A stretch of DNA of 64,000 nt from Paracoccus onubensis (lineage in GTDB: Bacteria; Pseudomonadota; Alphaproteobacteria; Rhodobacterales; Rhodobacteraceae), in the NCBI RefSeq assembly GCF_003591515.1, contig NZ_QZCG01000001.1, positions 1-64,000 on the forward strand, written 5' to 3'. Shown here in pieces: positions 1 through 8,328 of the stretch. The notes under the pieces are model-generated. The model was not told the DNA's origin and ran no database searches. It saw nothing but the letters and a program-made list of their open reading frames with translations. The first letter of the stretch is position 1. The number at the start of each line of letters is the position of its first letter. A program made the translations under genes and the position numbers.

Positions 1-21
1 ACCCTCCTCTCCTTCTTAGAA

Positions 22-81
22 CAAATACCTCGGGGGTCCGGGGGCAGCGCCCCCGGCCGTCGCGGGACGCAAATAACCGGC
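22..81. repeat. Dispersed hairpin repeat, copy A
   Basis: This is one of three related intergenic copies; the others are at 11555-11731 and 50142-50271. The shared core starts with AAATACCTCGGGGGTC, then a GC hairpin (arms CCGGGGG at 38-44 and CCCCCGG at 50-56, loop CAGCG), then CGCGGGACGCAAATAACCGGC. A pyrimidine-rich stretch precedes it, as in the other copies. It lies downstream of the minus-strand operon that ends at 214, so it may work as a terminator or a REP-like element. The rest of 82-213 holds nothing I can identify. Confidence 0.8.
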
Positions 82-213
82 ATCGCCACCTCAATGCGGC
101 GCTCTGAAATGGCGATGATTGCCCGATCCGGTCAACAGCCGGGCAGTCATCGGAAAGATGGTGGCACAGGGCGATTTTCGGCGGCTATTCCGCGATTGCC
201 CAGCCGGTCGCGG

Positions 214-1038
214 CTAGCGGGCCAGTCCAAGATTGCTCAGGTAAGCGACCGCGGGCAAAATCCCCGCCTTGTCGCGCAACTCCAGAATAAGCCGCGGGTT
301 GGATGTCAGTTCGGCAAGGCTACGGAAGACCTCGTGCCACCGGATCGTTCCCTCGCCGATGGTCCAGTGCCGGTCGGCGTAACCATCCGCATCCTGAAGA
401 TGGATATGCTCCAGCCGGTTGCCCGCCCGCCGGATATAGTAATCGACCGGAGGCGCACCGGTCGAGCCATGGGCGTAATGCGCATGCCCGGTATCGATGG
501 ACACGGCCATGGCGCGCGAATTGAAGCTGTCGGCAAGGATGCGGCGGATATCGGGATCCTTGTCCTCGATATTCTCGATCACCATCGTGACGCCAATCGA
601 CTCGGCGCGGTGAACCACCTCACCCATGGTCTTGTGGCAGTTCTCCAATACGCGGTCATAGGCGCCACGCGCCGGGAAATTGTCGAGATTGTTGTAATCC
701 CATGTCGTATAGGGCGAATGGATCACCATCTGCGTCGCGCCCAGATATTCGCAGACTTCCAATCCCTGCAAGAACCGGCGGGTCACGACGGCGCGGATAT
801 CATAGTCGGGATTCGCGATATTCAATCCCCAGAACGGCCCGTGAATACCCAGACGGCCGGTATGACCGTCAAGCAGTTTCCGGGTCTGATCGGCGACGGA
901 TTTCCAGTCGCCGTCCAGAAGTTCGGCCTCGATGAAATCCTGAATCTCAAGGTCACGATTCTCGCCAAGGATGAAGTCCTGCATCCCGGCAAGATCCCGG
1001 GTCATCATGGCTGCGCCAAGCAAGGGAAGATCGGGCAT
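214..1038 (-). CDS. Sugar phosphate isomerase/epimerase-like TIM-barrel protein
   Basis: This 274-residue protein fits the xylose isomerase-like/AP endonuclease 2 TIM-barrel family. Family-like metal-site segments are visible: HGPFWG near residue 66, the HSPYTTW segment near 107, VIENIED near 151, DTGHAHY near 182 and HIHLQD near 211, with ILELRD near the C-terminus. Family members isomerise or epimerise sugars or polyols using a divalent metal. It is the last gene of the operon that starts at 7960, 16 bp after a HAD phosphatase, so its substrate is probably a sugar or polyol freed from an imported phosphodiester. The exact reaction cannot be read from the sequence. Confidence 0.75.
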   Translation of the reverse strand: MPDLPLLGAAMMTRDLAGMQDFILGENRDLEIQDFIEAELLDGDWKSVADQTRKLLDGHTGRLGIHGPFWGLNIANPDYDIRAVVTRRFLQGLEVCEYLGATQMVIHSPYTTWDYNNLDNFPARGAYDRVLENCHKTMGEVVHRAESIGVTMVIENIEDKDPDIRRILADSFNSRAMAVSIDTGHAHYAHGSTGAPPVDYYIRRAGNRLEHIHLQDADGYADRHWTIGEGTIRWHEVFRSLAELTSNPRLILELRDKAGILPAVAYLSNLGLAR

Positions 1039-1054
1039 TTTCAGGTTCCTTATG

Positions 1055-1729
1055 TCAGGCTGCGGCAGGCAGCGAAAGTTTCGTCAGAAGCGCGTGAAGC
1101 TCGGTCATGCCGTGAACGACGTGATCCGCTCCGGCATCCCGCAGAGCGCTGGCATGATCCTTGCGCCGCTCGGACGGGCCGATGAACCCTATGGAAAGGC
1201 AGCCCGCATCAAGCCCGCAGCGGAGGCCATGAGGATTATCATCGATGAAGATCGCCTCACCCGGGGAAACGCCCAGCTGGGCCGCGGCAAAGAATGCGAG
1301 ATCCGGCGCGGGTTTCGCGGCGGGCACATGTTCGGCCGAGTAGATATGCCCGTCAAAACGTTTGGCCAGCGGGCTGCGCGCGATCGAACGGTCAAGGCGG
1401 CGGATCATCGAATTCGAACAGACCGCCATCGGCACGTCGAAATCCCACAGGACCCGCTCGATCCCATCGATCAGCGGAATGTGCTGATCGAACATCTCGA
1501 AAAGGATCCGGTCCGCATGTTCGAAAACCGTATAGGCATCCAGCCCCGCCCGTTCCATGACGGTAAAGCTTGCTTCGGCAGAGCTGCCGCAAAAGAGCGT
1601 GACGGCCTCGTCCACGGTTATGTCCACCCCGGCGGCGGTCATTGCCCTCGCGACGGCGGCGCAACCAAGAGGTTCGCTGTCAAGAAGCACGCCATCGCAG
1701 TCGAAAAGGATCGCTTTGAACCGGCTCAT
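1055..1729 (-). CDS. HAD-superfamily phosphatase
   Basis: The protein has 224 residues and is a subfamily IA haloacid dehalogenase-like hydrolase. Motif I is FDCDG near residue 9 (nucleophile Asp and acid/base Asp). Motif II is in VCSNS near 103, the motif III lysine is in AAKPAPD near 136, and motif IV is FIDDN near 159. Its start overlaps the stop of the phosphodiesterase gene by 4 bp (ATGA), so the two are translationally coupled. It likely dephosphorylates the sugar or polyol phosphate made by that phosphodiesterase. The family is typical of beta-phosphoglucomutase/phosphoglycolate phosphatase-like enzymes. The substrate is inferred from context. Confidence 0.8.
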   Translation of the reverse strand: MSRFKAILFDCDGVLLDSEPLGCAAVARAMTAAGVDITVDEAVTLFCGSSAEASFTVMERAGLDAYTVFEHADRILFEMFDQHIPLIDGIERVLWDFDVPMAVCSNSMIRRLDRSIARSPLAKRFDGHIYSAEHVPAAKPAPDLAFFAAAQLGVSPGEAIFIDDNPHGLRCGLDAGCLSIGFIGPSERRKDHASALRDAGADHVVHGMTELHALLTKLSLPAAA

Positions 1730-2484
1730 GCGGTGACACCTTCGTCCATCAGCTGGCGGAGGAGCACAGGATTATCCGAGACGAGGTAACCCGGCGCGCG
1801 GGCAATCCAGTGGCGCATCATCTCGGGCTCGTTGATCGTCCAGACCGAGCAGCACTCGCGTAATCCGAGACCTTCAATCAGGCCGAGTTCCGCTTCGAAA
1901 AGCTCGTGATGAATGCCGATGATATCGACCAGATCCCTGACTTCCGACAGGAATGGCTCAAACCCGCCCTGCTTGTCGGCCCAATCCCGGTTGACGGAGA
2001 TGAGGCGACGAAATTCGGGGGCGAGGTCGCGTATCCGGCGGAGGACATCGATATCGAAGGCGTGGAGAACGGACCGGTCTTCAAGCCCGCGGCGACGCAG
2101 GGCATCGGCGGTCATCGCGATCATGCGCGGATCGGTGAAGCCGGTTTCGTCCGATTTCAGTTCGACATAAAGATCGGCCTTGCCCGGTGCGAGAATGTCC
2201 AGCGCTTCGTCAAGACTTGGGACGCCTTCGTCGATCAGCGTATCGTCGGGCGCTTTCAGGCGCAGCGCCTTGCGGCTTTCGGGGGTCAGGTCACGAACCC
2301 GCCCCGCGCCATTCGTCGTCCGTTCAAGGGTCGGGTCATGGATCACCACCAATTCGCCCGCATCGGTCAGATGCAGGTCGAATTCGATCCCGTGGAAATC
2401 GTGTTTTGCCGTTTCCCGAAAACCTGGAAGCGAATTTTCCGCCCAGATATTGCGTGCGCCGCGATGGGCGATGATCTGTGTCAT
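1726..2484 (-). CDS. Glycerophosphodiester phosphodiesterase family protein
   Basis: This is a 252-residue GDPD TIM barrel without a signal peptide, so it is cytoplasmic like UgpQ. Hallmarks are AHRGA at residues 6-10, EN near 16, EFDLHLT near 36, VVIHDPTLERTT near 47 (catalytic His) and VELKSD near 110. The family hydrolyses glycerophosphodiesters, and some members cleave sugar phosphodiesters such as agrocinopines (AccF). It sits between an Opp-type importer and a HAD phosphatase. That arrangement suggests it cleaves an imported phosphodiester before dephosphorylation. Confidence 0.85.
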   Translation of the reverse strand: MTQIIAHRGARNIWAENSLPGFRETAKHDFHGIEFDLHLTDAGELVVIHDPTLERTTNGAGRVRDLTPESRKALRLKAPDDTLIDEGVPSLDEALDILAPGKADLYVELKSDETGFTDPRMIAMTADALRRRGLEDRSVLHAFDIDVLRRIRDLAPEFRRLISVNRDWADKQGGFEPFLSEVRDLVDIIGIHHELFEAELGLIEGLGLRECCSVWTINEPEMMRHWIARAPGYLVSDNPVLLRQLMDEGVTA

Positions 2485-2501
2485 GGTCTTCCTTTTTCAG
2501 G

Positions 2502-3362
2502 TTAGCGAATTGTCGGGTCCAGCCTGTCGCGCAGCCAGTCTCCGAGAAGCGAGATGGAAAGCGTGGTCAGAACAATGACGAGCGAGGGGGCAAGCATGAT
2601 CCAGGGCGCGCGGGTCAGGTATTCGCGGCCGAAACCAACCATATTGCCAAGCGAGGATTCCGGCGGCTGGACACCAAGTCCAAGGAAGCTGAGGCCGGAT
2701 TCCATCAGGATGATTTCCGGGAAGGTCAGCGTCATCGAGACGATCAGTGTCGAGGCGACATTTGGCAGGATATGCCGCAGATAAACGCGCGACGGCCTTG
2801 CCCCGAGTTGCACCACCGCCGCGGCATAGCCCTGCGCCGAGGCGGAAATGGCGAGTCCGCGGGCGATCCGCGCATAGCGTTCCCATCCGTAAAACCCCAT
2901 GAGACAGACCAGCAGCCAGATGGAGGTGCCAAAGAAGGCCAGCACCGCCAGCGACATGATCATGAAAGGCAGCGCCGCCTGAAAATCGGCAAGCGCGACG
3001 ACCAGATGTTCGACCCATCCACGGAATTGCGCGGCAAGGAAGCCCAGCGTGGTCCCGAAGACGGCCGAGATGATGGTTGCGCAGAAGGCAATGACCAGCG
3101 ATACGCGGATCGATTGCAGCAGGCGCGAGAAAACGTCGCGCCCGAGTTCGTCGGTGCCAAGCAGATGACCCGGCGTTCCCATGGGAACCAGACGCGCGCC
3201 GAGATCCATCGCCGTGATGTCATAGGGGCGCAGCAGGTCGGCGAAGATTGCGACGAAGATCATCAGACCCAGCCAGCTCATGGCAAGCATGACCAGAAAT
3301 GGCGCTTTCAGGCGAATGCGGCTGATGAAGTGCTGCGCGGGAATCGTTGCGGTGTCCGACAT
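2502..3362 (-). CDS. Opp/Dpp-type ABC transporter permease (DppC-like)
   Basis: This is a 286-residue inner-membrane permease of the BPD-transport family, DppC/OppC type. It has an N-terminal cytoplasmic tail, a first membrane segment near residue 30 and a DLLGTDELGRD-like segment typical of DppC near 75. The EAA-type loop is near 190 (RHILPNVAST). The start was set at the ATG of MSDTATIP. Upstream extensions of the frame run into the preceding permease gene and lose family similarity. It lies 10 bp after the DppB-like gene and is the second membrane subunit of the importer. Confidence 0.88.
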   Translation of the reverse strand: MSDTATIPAQHFISRIRLKAPFLVMLAMSWLGLMIFVAIFADLLRPYDITAMDLGARLVPMGTPGHLLGTDELGRDVFSRLLQSIRVSLVIAFCATIISAVFGTTLGFLAAQFRGWVEHLVVALADFQAALPFMIMSLAVLAFFGTSIWLLVCLMGFYGWERYARIARGLAISASAQGYAAAVVQLGARPSRVYLRHILPNVASTLIVSMTLTFPEIILMESGLSFLGLGVQPPESSLGNMVGFGREYLTRAPWIMLAPSLVIVLTTLSISLLGDWLRDRLDPTIR

Positions 3363-3372
3363 GATCGCCTCT

Positions 3373-4302
3373 CTAATGCGCCCCGTGGCCGTGACGCAGG
3401 CGGGGGTCCAGCACGCCATAGGCGAAATCCACCAGCAGATTTGCCATGACCATGCTTGCGGCGATGACCAGAAGAACACACTGGACCACCGCAAGATCGC
3501 GGTTCGCCACCGAAACCACGATCAGCCGTCCTATTCCGGGCCAAGAAAAGATGCTTTCGACAACGATCGCGCCGGCGATCAATGCACCGACCATGAAGCC
3601 GAGAAGCGTGACGATGGGAACAGCGGCATTTGGCAAGGCGTGCTTCCAGACCACCTCGCGCCACGGTAGTCCCTTGGCCATGGCGGTGCGGATATAGGGC
3701 TGGCCCAGCACCTCGATCATCGCTGATCGGGTAAACCGTGCGAAAATGCCGATCCCGCCGATGGACATCGTGGCTATGGGCAGGATCGCATATTCCCATC
3801 CGTCCTGTCCGCCCGCGGGCAGCCAGCCAAGATTCACCGCGAAGATCAGGACCAGCACCAGCCCAAGCACGAAAGAGGGAATCGTGAACCCGAAAATCGC
3901 GAACATGATCACACCCCGGTCCGCGATCGATTCCCGGTGCAGCGCGGCATAGATACCCGCCGGGATCCCGATGGCGATCTTCAGCAGCAGCGCCGGGATC
4001 GTCAGGGCCAGCGTCGCCGGAACCCGCTCCAGCACAAGATCGATGGCGGGGGACTGGTCGCGCATCGAAATACCGAAATCGAAGGTCATGATCTGCTTGA
4101 GATAGGCCAGATATTGCTGCCAGAGAGGATCATCGAGACCCCAGCGGGCGCGGAAGGCGTCAACGGCATCCTGGGGCGCATCCGGGCCAAGCATGATCTG
4201 CGCGGGATCCCCCGAGAGCCGCAGGACGATGAAGGCGAAGCTCATGACCAGCAGGATGGTCAGCAGGGCCCTTGCAAGTTTTGCCAGCGTGAATTTCAGC
4301 AT
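3373..4302 (-). CDS. Opp/Dpp-type ABC transporter permease (DppB-like)
   Basis: The 309-residue protein begins MLKFTLAKLARALLTI, the usual DppB/OppB N-terminal membrane helix, which fixes the start at 4302. The conserved FIVLRLSGDP segment follows near residue 23, then a periplasmic loop and several membrane helices. The EAA loop includes KHALPNAAVPIVT near 220. It is the first permease gene and lies 7 bp after the second ATPase gene. With the DppC-like subunit it forms the translocation pore for the ligand bound by the family-5 binding protein at 6329-7960. Confidence 0.88.
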   Translation of the reverse strand: MLKFTLAKLARALLTILLVMSFAFIVLRLSGDPAQIMLGPDAPQDAVDAFRARWGLDDPLWQQYLAYLKQIMTFDFGISMRDQSPAIDLVLERVPATLALTIPALLLKIAIGIPAGIYAALHRESIADRGVIMFAIFGFTIPSFVLGLVLVLIFAVNLGWLPAGGQDGWEYAILPIATMSIGGIGIFARFTRSAMIEVLGQPYIRTAMAKGLPWREVVWKHALPNAAVPIVTLLGFMVGALIAGAIVVESIFSWPGIGRLIVVSVANRDLAVVQCVLLVIAASMVMANLLVDFAYGVLDPRLRHGHGAH

Positions 4303-4309
4303 CGGGACC

Positions 4310-5290
4310 TCAGGCGGCGGAGCGCAGCGTGTGACGCAGCTTCCGGCAGGCGGCCAACCGCCCGTCATGGAGTTCAAGTTCGGGAATCGTGGCAGCGCAA
4401 TCGGCATCGGCAAAGCGGCAGCGCGGATGGAAGGCACAGCCCGATGGCCGCGCGGCAGGGTTCGGGGGCTCGCCCTGCAGGATGATGCGCCCATGAAGCC
4501 CGGCGCCGATTTTCGGAACCGAGGACACCAGCGCCCGTGTATAGGGATGCCGGGGATCCGAGAAAATCGCGTCCGACGACGCTTCTTCGACGATCCGGCC
4601 CAGATACATGACAGCGACCCGGTCGCAGATGTTCCGCACGACCTTGAGGTCATGGCTGATGAAGACCATCGTCAGTCCCTCGCGGTCCTGCAGGTCGCGC
4701 AACAGGTTTACGACCTGCGCCTGAATCGAGACGTCGAGAGCGGAAACCGGCTCGTCGCAAACCAGAAAACGCGGGTTGCTTGCCAGTGCCCGCGCGATGA
4801 CCACGCGCTGCCGCTGGCCGCCCGAAAGCTCATGCGGGTAACTTCCCGCCTGATCCTGACGAAGCCCGACCTTCGCGATCAGTTCGGCGACGCGTTCGTC
4901 CCGTTCGGATCCTGCTGCTGCCAGACCATGGATTTCCAACGGCTCGCCAATCTGCGCCGAGACGGTCAGGCGGCGGTCAAGCGCGGAGAGCGGATCCTGA
5001 AAGATCAGCTGCATCTCGGCCCGAAGCCTGCGCCAGGCCGGGGTGCGCGGTTCGGGCATGGGATGGCCGCGATAAAGTATTTCCCCCGCGAAAGGGGGTT
5101 CTAGCCCAAGAAGCAGACGGCCAAGCGTGGATTTTCCCGAACCGGATTCACCCACGATGCCAAGGATCTCACCCTCGCGGACGGTCAGGTCTATCCCGTC
5201 CACCGCCCGCATGGTGCTGGTCTTGCCAAGGAAAGTTTTCGCGGTTCTGTATTGCTGGATCAGCCCTTTGGCCTGCAAAAGCGTGCTCAT
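4310..5290 (-). CDS. Opp/Dpp-type ABC transporter ATP-binding protein (DppF-like)
   Basis: The ATPase has 326 residues. The Walker A motif GESGSGKST is near residues 47-55, the Q-loop LIFQDPLSALD is near 100, the signature LSGGQRQRV is near 155, Walker B is LVCDEPVSALD and the switch His is in FISHD. The C-terminal oligopeptide-type domain carries the GCAFHPRCRFADADC cysteine motif seen in DppD/DppF proteins. The start at 5290 gives MSTLLQAKGL and overlaps the preceding ATPase stop by 4 bp. It is the second of two different ATPases that power the heterodimeric importer. Confidence 0.9.
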   Translation of the reverse strand: MSTLLQAKGLIQQYRTAKTFLGKTSTMRAVDGIDLTVREGEILGIVGESGSGKSTLGRLLLGLEPPFAGEILYRGHPMPEPRTPAWRRLRAEMQLIFQDPLSALDRRLTVSAQIGEPLEIHGLAAAGSERDERVAELIAKVGLRQDQAGSYPHELSGGQRQRVVIARALASNPRFLVCDEPVSALDVSIQAQVVNLLRDLQDREGLTMVFISHDLKVVRNICDRVAVMYLGRIVEEASSDAIFSDPRHPYTRALVSSVPKIGAGLHGRIILQGEPPNPAARPSGCAFHPRCRFADADCAATIPELELHDGRLAACRKLRHTLRSAA

Positions 5291-6267
5291 GCGAAAACCT
5301 CCTGCCGGTTGGCCGACCCGATCGGGATCGGGTGGAAACAGGCGGTCAGCCCGGTGCTTGTCTGTTCTTTCAGCTCTGGCTGGTATTCCCGGCACAGATC
5401 ACCTGCCCTTGCGCAGCGCGGTGCAAAGGCGCAGCCTTGGGGCAAACGTTTCGGATCGGGAACCGTGCCCGGGATCAGACTCAGCCGGGCGCGTCCGGCA
5501 TCAAGATCGGGGATCGCGTCGAAAAGTCCGCGCGTATAGGGGTGGCGGGGTGCGGCGAAAAGCTGCTTGATATCGTTGGCCTCGATAATCCTGCCCGCAT
5601 ACATCACCGCCGCGCGGTCGCAGACTGTCGAGACTGCGCCGAGATCGTGGCTGATAAAGACCATCGCCATGCCGGTCTGGCGACGCAGATTGGACAGCAG
5701 GTCCAGAATTTGCGCCTGTATCGTGGCATCCAGCGCCGTGGTCGGTTCATCGGCGATCAGCAGATCCGGCGCGCCCGCCAGCGCCATCGCGATCAGCACC
5801 CGCTGGCATTGCCCGCCCGAGAATTCATGCGGATAAAGATCGAAGCGCGTATTGGCCGAGGGAATGCCGACGATGTCCATCAGGCGGATGGCCTCGGTGC
5901 GGGCGGCATCTCCGCGCAAGCCGCGATGCAGGCGCAGGTTTTCGCAAATCTGACGGCCGACGCGATGGACCGGATTGAGAGCGGAGGACGGATCCTGAAA
6001 GATCATCGCGATCTTCGCGCCGCGCACGGCCTCGATCCTTCGCGGCGAGGCGCCGATCAGTTCCTGACCGTCGACGGTCACGGAGCCCGAAACCTTTGCC
6101 TTGCCCGGCAACAGCCCAAGCGCGGCAAGCCAGGTCACGGATTTTCCGCAGCCGCTTTCGCCGACAAGGCCGACAGCCTCGCCGCGCCTGACATCCAGAT
6201 TTATCCCGTGGAGCACCTGCACGCCGTCAAAGGCGACTTTCAGGTCACGGACGGAGACAAAGGACAT
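5287..6267 (-). CDS. Opp/Dpp-type ABC transporter ATP-binding protein (DppD-like)
   Basis: The ATPase has 326 residues. Walker A is GESGCGKS at residues 36-43, the signature FSGGQCQRVL is near 150, Walker B is LIADEPTTALD near 170, and FISHD carries the switch His. A C-terminal GCAFAPRCARAGDLC motif marks the oligopeptide/dipeptide subgroup. The gene follows the binding-protein gene by 61 bp and overlaps the next ATPase gene by 4 bp. It is the partner ATPase of the importer. Confidence 0.9.
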   Translation of the reverse strand: MSFVSVRDLKVAFDGVQVLHGINLDVRRGEAVGLVGESGCGKSVTWLAALGLLPGKAKVSGSVTVDGQELIGASPRRIEAVRGAKIAMIFQDPSSALNPVHRVGRQICENLRLHRGLRGDAARTEAIRLMDIVGIPSANTRFDLYPHEFSGGQCQRVLIAMALAGAPDLLIADEPTTALDATIQAQILDLLSNLRRQTGMAMVFISHDLGAVSTVCDRAAVMYAGRIIEANDIKQLFAAPRHPYTRGLFDAIPDLDAGRARLSLIPGTVPDPKRLPQGCAFAPRCARAGDLCREYQPELKEQTSTGLTACFHPIPIGSANRQEVFA

Positions 6268-6328
6268 ATGCCATTTCTCCTTTCATTGGTGGGTGAGGGC
6301 GAACCCATGCAGTTCGCCCCGCCTTTCA

Positions 6329-7960
6329 TCAGGCCGTCCAGTTGGAGGCGCGGAAATCCATGGCGAATGCCGGAGCGGCTTTCCATTTCAGGTCGGATTT
6401 CAGTCCGGTGAAGACAGCGTTCTGGTGCAGTACCGTATAGGCCGGGTCTTCGCGTTCGGTGATCTCCAGAAGGCGGGTGATGGCGCGCTTGCGCTCGGCC
6501 TTGTCGACCGAGGTTTCCATGACCGAACAGAGCTGGTTGACCTCGTCATTCGCGTAATCGCGTTTCTGTTGCGCTTCGCCATTCGGGCCGAACTGCACGA
6601 CCAGCGGGGTGATCGGATCGTTGATAAGGTTCGAGGCCGACCAGTCGCGCACGCCCTTGTCGCCTTCGGGGTCGTGGATCTGATCCCAGTTTTCCTTCAT
6701 CTGGATCTCGACATTCAGCCCGACCTGCTTCCACATTTCGACCAGCACCTGCGCCGTCGGAGTCTGGTTGGTGTAGTAATTGTTAAGCAGTCGATAAGGG
6801 ATCGCGTCGCCCTTGTAATTGGCCTGCGCCAGAAGATCGCGGGCAAGGTCGGGATCGTATTCCGGGACATTCCAGCCCTCGACGAACATGTCCGAGGCAC
6901 TGAAGCTGTCGAATTGGAGCCCGGCCGGTATCGCGGTTTCACCTCCCCACAAAGCCTCGACAATCGCCTGGCGGTCGATCGCATGGGAAAAGGCGCGACG
7001 GACCAGCGGGTCGGCGAGTATCTCGTTTTGCGTGTTGAAGACGGTAATGCGGTGGTTCCAGATGGTCGAGCTTTGAACCTCGAGACCCGGGGTGCCGTTG
7101 ACCGCGCCGATCTGATCGGGGGGCAGGTCGCAGGCAAAGTCATATTCGCCCGACAAAAGCCCGTTCACGCGGCTGGCCACTTCCGGAACCTCGACAAAGC
7201 GGATGCGTTCCAGCGGAGGCCGGCCATTCCAGTAGTCGTCATAGGCGACAAGCGTCAGCGAAACGTCCGGGCGGAAATCCTCGACCATATAGGGATCGGT
7301 GGTGATCGGCTTGGCCGCCCATTCGGCATAGCTTGCAGCCTCATCCCAGGCGCGTCTGTTGGCTATCTGAGAGCCGAATGCGTAAAGGCGTCCTTCCAGC
7401 GTGATATCCGGCGTGGCGTTGTGGAACCGGACGGTGTATTTGTCGACGGCTTCGACCCCGCGCAATGCCGGCCAGAGGCGGCGGGCAACGCCCGGAATGC
7501 CCGCCGGCAATTCCTTGGCGTTCTGCGGCTTGAAATCTTCCGCATACAGCGTCTTGCCGCCTGCCGGTTCGGTCCCTGCGAACAGCCGCTCATCCGAGAA
7601 GGAGAAGACGACATCATCGGCGGTCAACTCGTCGCCATTGTGGAACTTCACTCCCTGACGGAGTTTCAGCTCGATGGTTTTATCGTCGAGACGCTGCCAT
7701 TCTGTCGCAAGTCCCGGCACGGGTCCCTGATTGCCCATCCAGTCGCGCAGGATCAGCCCCTCCCACAAATTCGGGAAAAAGACCCGCTCGCCGACATTCG
7801 ACTGTTCGTTCCAGATGTCGAGCGTATTGTTGTTGGTGATCTTCTGCACCGCAATGGTGACGGAACGGCGCTTCCCCTGCGCCATGATATGCCGCGGCAG
7901 GATCAACGACCCCGCCGTGGCGCCGAAAAGGCCAAGTGTGTGACGACGTGTGATGGGCAT
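6329..7960 (-). CDS. Family-5 extracellular solute-binding protein (Opp/AccA-like)
   Basis: This 543-residue periplasmic binding protein of the SBP-family-5 fold has an N-terminal twin-arginine-like signal (TRRHTLGLFG, then ASLILPRH-type hydrophobic stretch and MAQG). Family features include the LRQGVKFHNGDELTADDVVFS segment near residue 110 (conserved 'kFHdG..ltA.DV.fs') and FNTQNEILADPLVRRAFSHAID near 305. It is the first gene of an eight-gene operon. Family members bind peptides, opines, nickel or sugar-phosphate opines. Because a phosphodiesterase and a phosphatase follow, the ligand is more likely a phosphodiester than a peptide. That is inference. Confidence 0.87.
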   Translation of the reverse strand: MPITRRHTLGLFGATAGSLILPRHIMAQGKRRSVTIAVQKITNNNTLDIWNEQSNVGERVFFPNLWEGLILRDWMGNQGPVPGLATEWQRLDDKTIELKLRQGVKFHNGDELTADDVVFSFSDERLFAGTEPAGGKTLYAEDFKPQNAKELPAGIPGVARRLWPALRGVEAVDKYTVRFHNATPDITLEGRLYAFGSQIANRRAWDEAASYAEWAAKPITTDPYMVEDFRPDVSLTLVAYDDYWNGRPPLERIRFVEVPEVASRVNGLLSGEYDFACDLPPDQIGAVNGTPGLEVQSSTIWNHRITVFNTQNEILADPLVRRAFSHAIDRQAIVEALWGGETAIPAGLQFDSFSASDMFVEGWNVPEYDPDLARDLLAQANYKGDAIPYRLLNNYYTNQTPTAQVLVEMWKQVGLNVEIQMKENWDQIHDPEGDKGVRDWSASNLINDPITPLVVQFGPNGEAQQKRDYANDEVNQLCSVMETSVDKAERKRAITRLLEITEREDPAYTVLHQNAVFTGLKSDLKWKAAPAFAMDFRASNWTA

Positions 7961-8328
7961 TTCCGTCTCCTGTCAGCTCGGGCATCGCTTTGATCCGTTT
8001 GGACCGCGTTGTGATCCCGCGATGTGACTGATGGGTGTCGGATCGATGAAGGAAACGTAAATTCCCACTCCGTGATGAAGTGGCGCCTGCTTGGCGGAAA
8101 ACGGGAAGGAATTCCGGTTTTCGGGCAGATTTTTCGTTGTAAATAGAAGTGGTTGCCGGTGAGGGTGCAATTGCCTTGACCGGCAACCGGCGCAAGTCGG
8201 GCGGTTCTCTGCGCCTCGCCTCGCCTGGCGGCGACGGCTTCATCTTCCGCCCCCTGTATCCGGGACGGATCATACCGATAGAAATCAAGGAATATCCGGG
8301 GCTCAGACCCCCGGCTGGCAACCGGTTT
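7961..8328. other. Intergenic region with a long inverted repeat
   Basis: These 368 bp have no convincing gene. They form the upstream region of the binding-protein gene and the 3' flank of the orphan gene at 8329-8961. A perfect 10-bp inverted repeat (GGTTGCCGGT at 8151-8160 and ACCGGCAACC at 8179-8188, 18-base loop) is the main structure. It could be a terminator for the orphan gene or a regulatory site for the transporter operon. No strong T-run follows it. Confidence 0.6.

Noticed and set aside
2478..3449. A 323-codon plus-strand open frame opposite the DppC-like permease
   Set aside because: It is a charged, low-complexity shadow of a membrane-protein gene; the minus-strand permease has all family motifs.
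6101..7993. A 630-codon plus-strand open frame opposite the family-5 binding protein
   Set aside because: It is antisense to a gene with clear family features and has a composition typical of high-GC shadow frames. It shows no recognisable domain or ribosome binding site.
8151..8188. Riboswitch upstream of the phosphodiester transporter operon
   Set aside because: Only a single simple hairpin is visible, with no conserved aptamer sequence I recognise.
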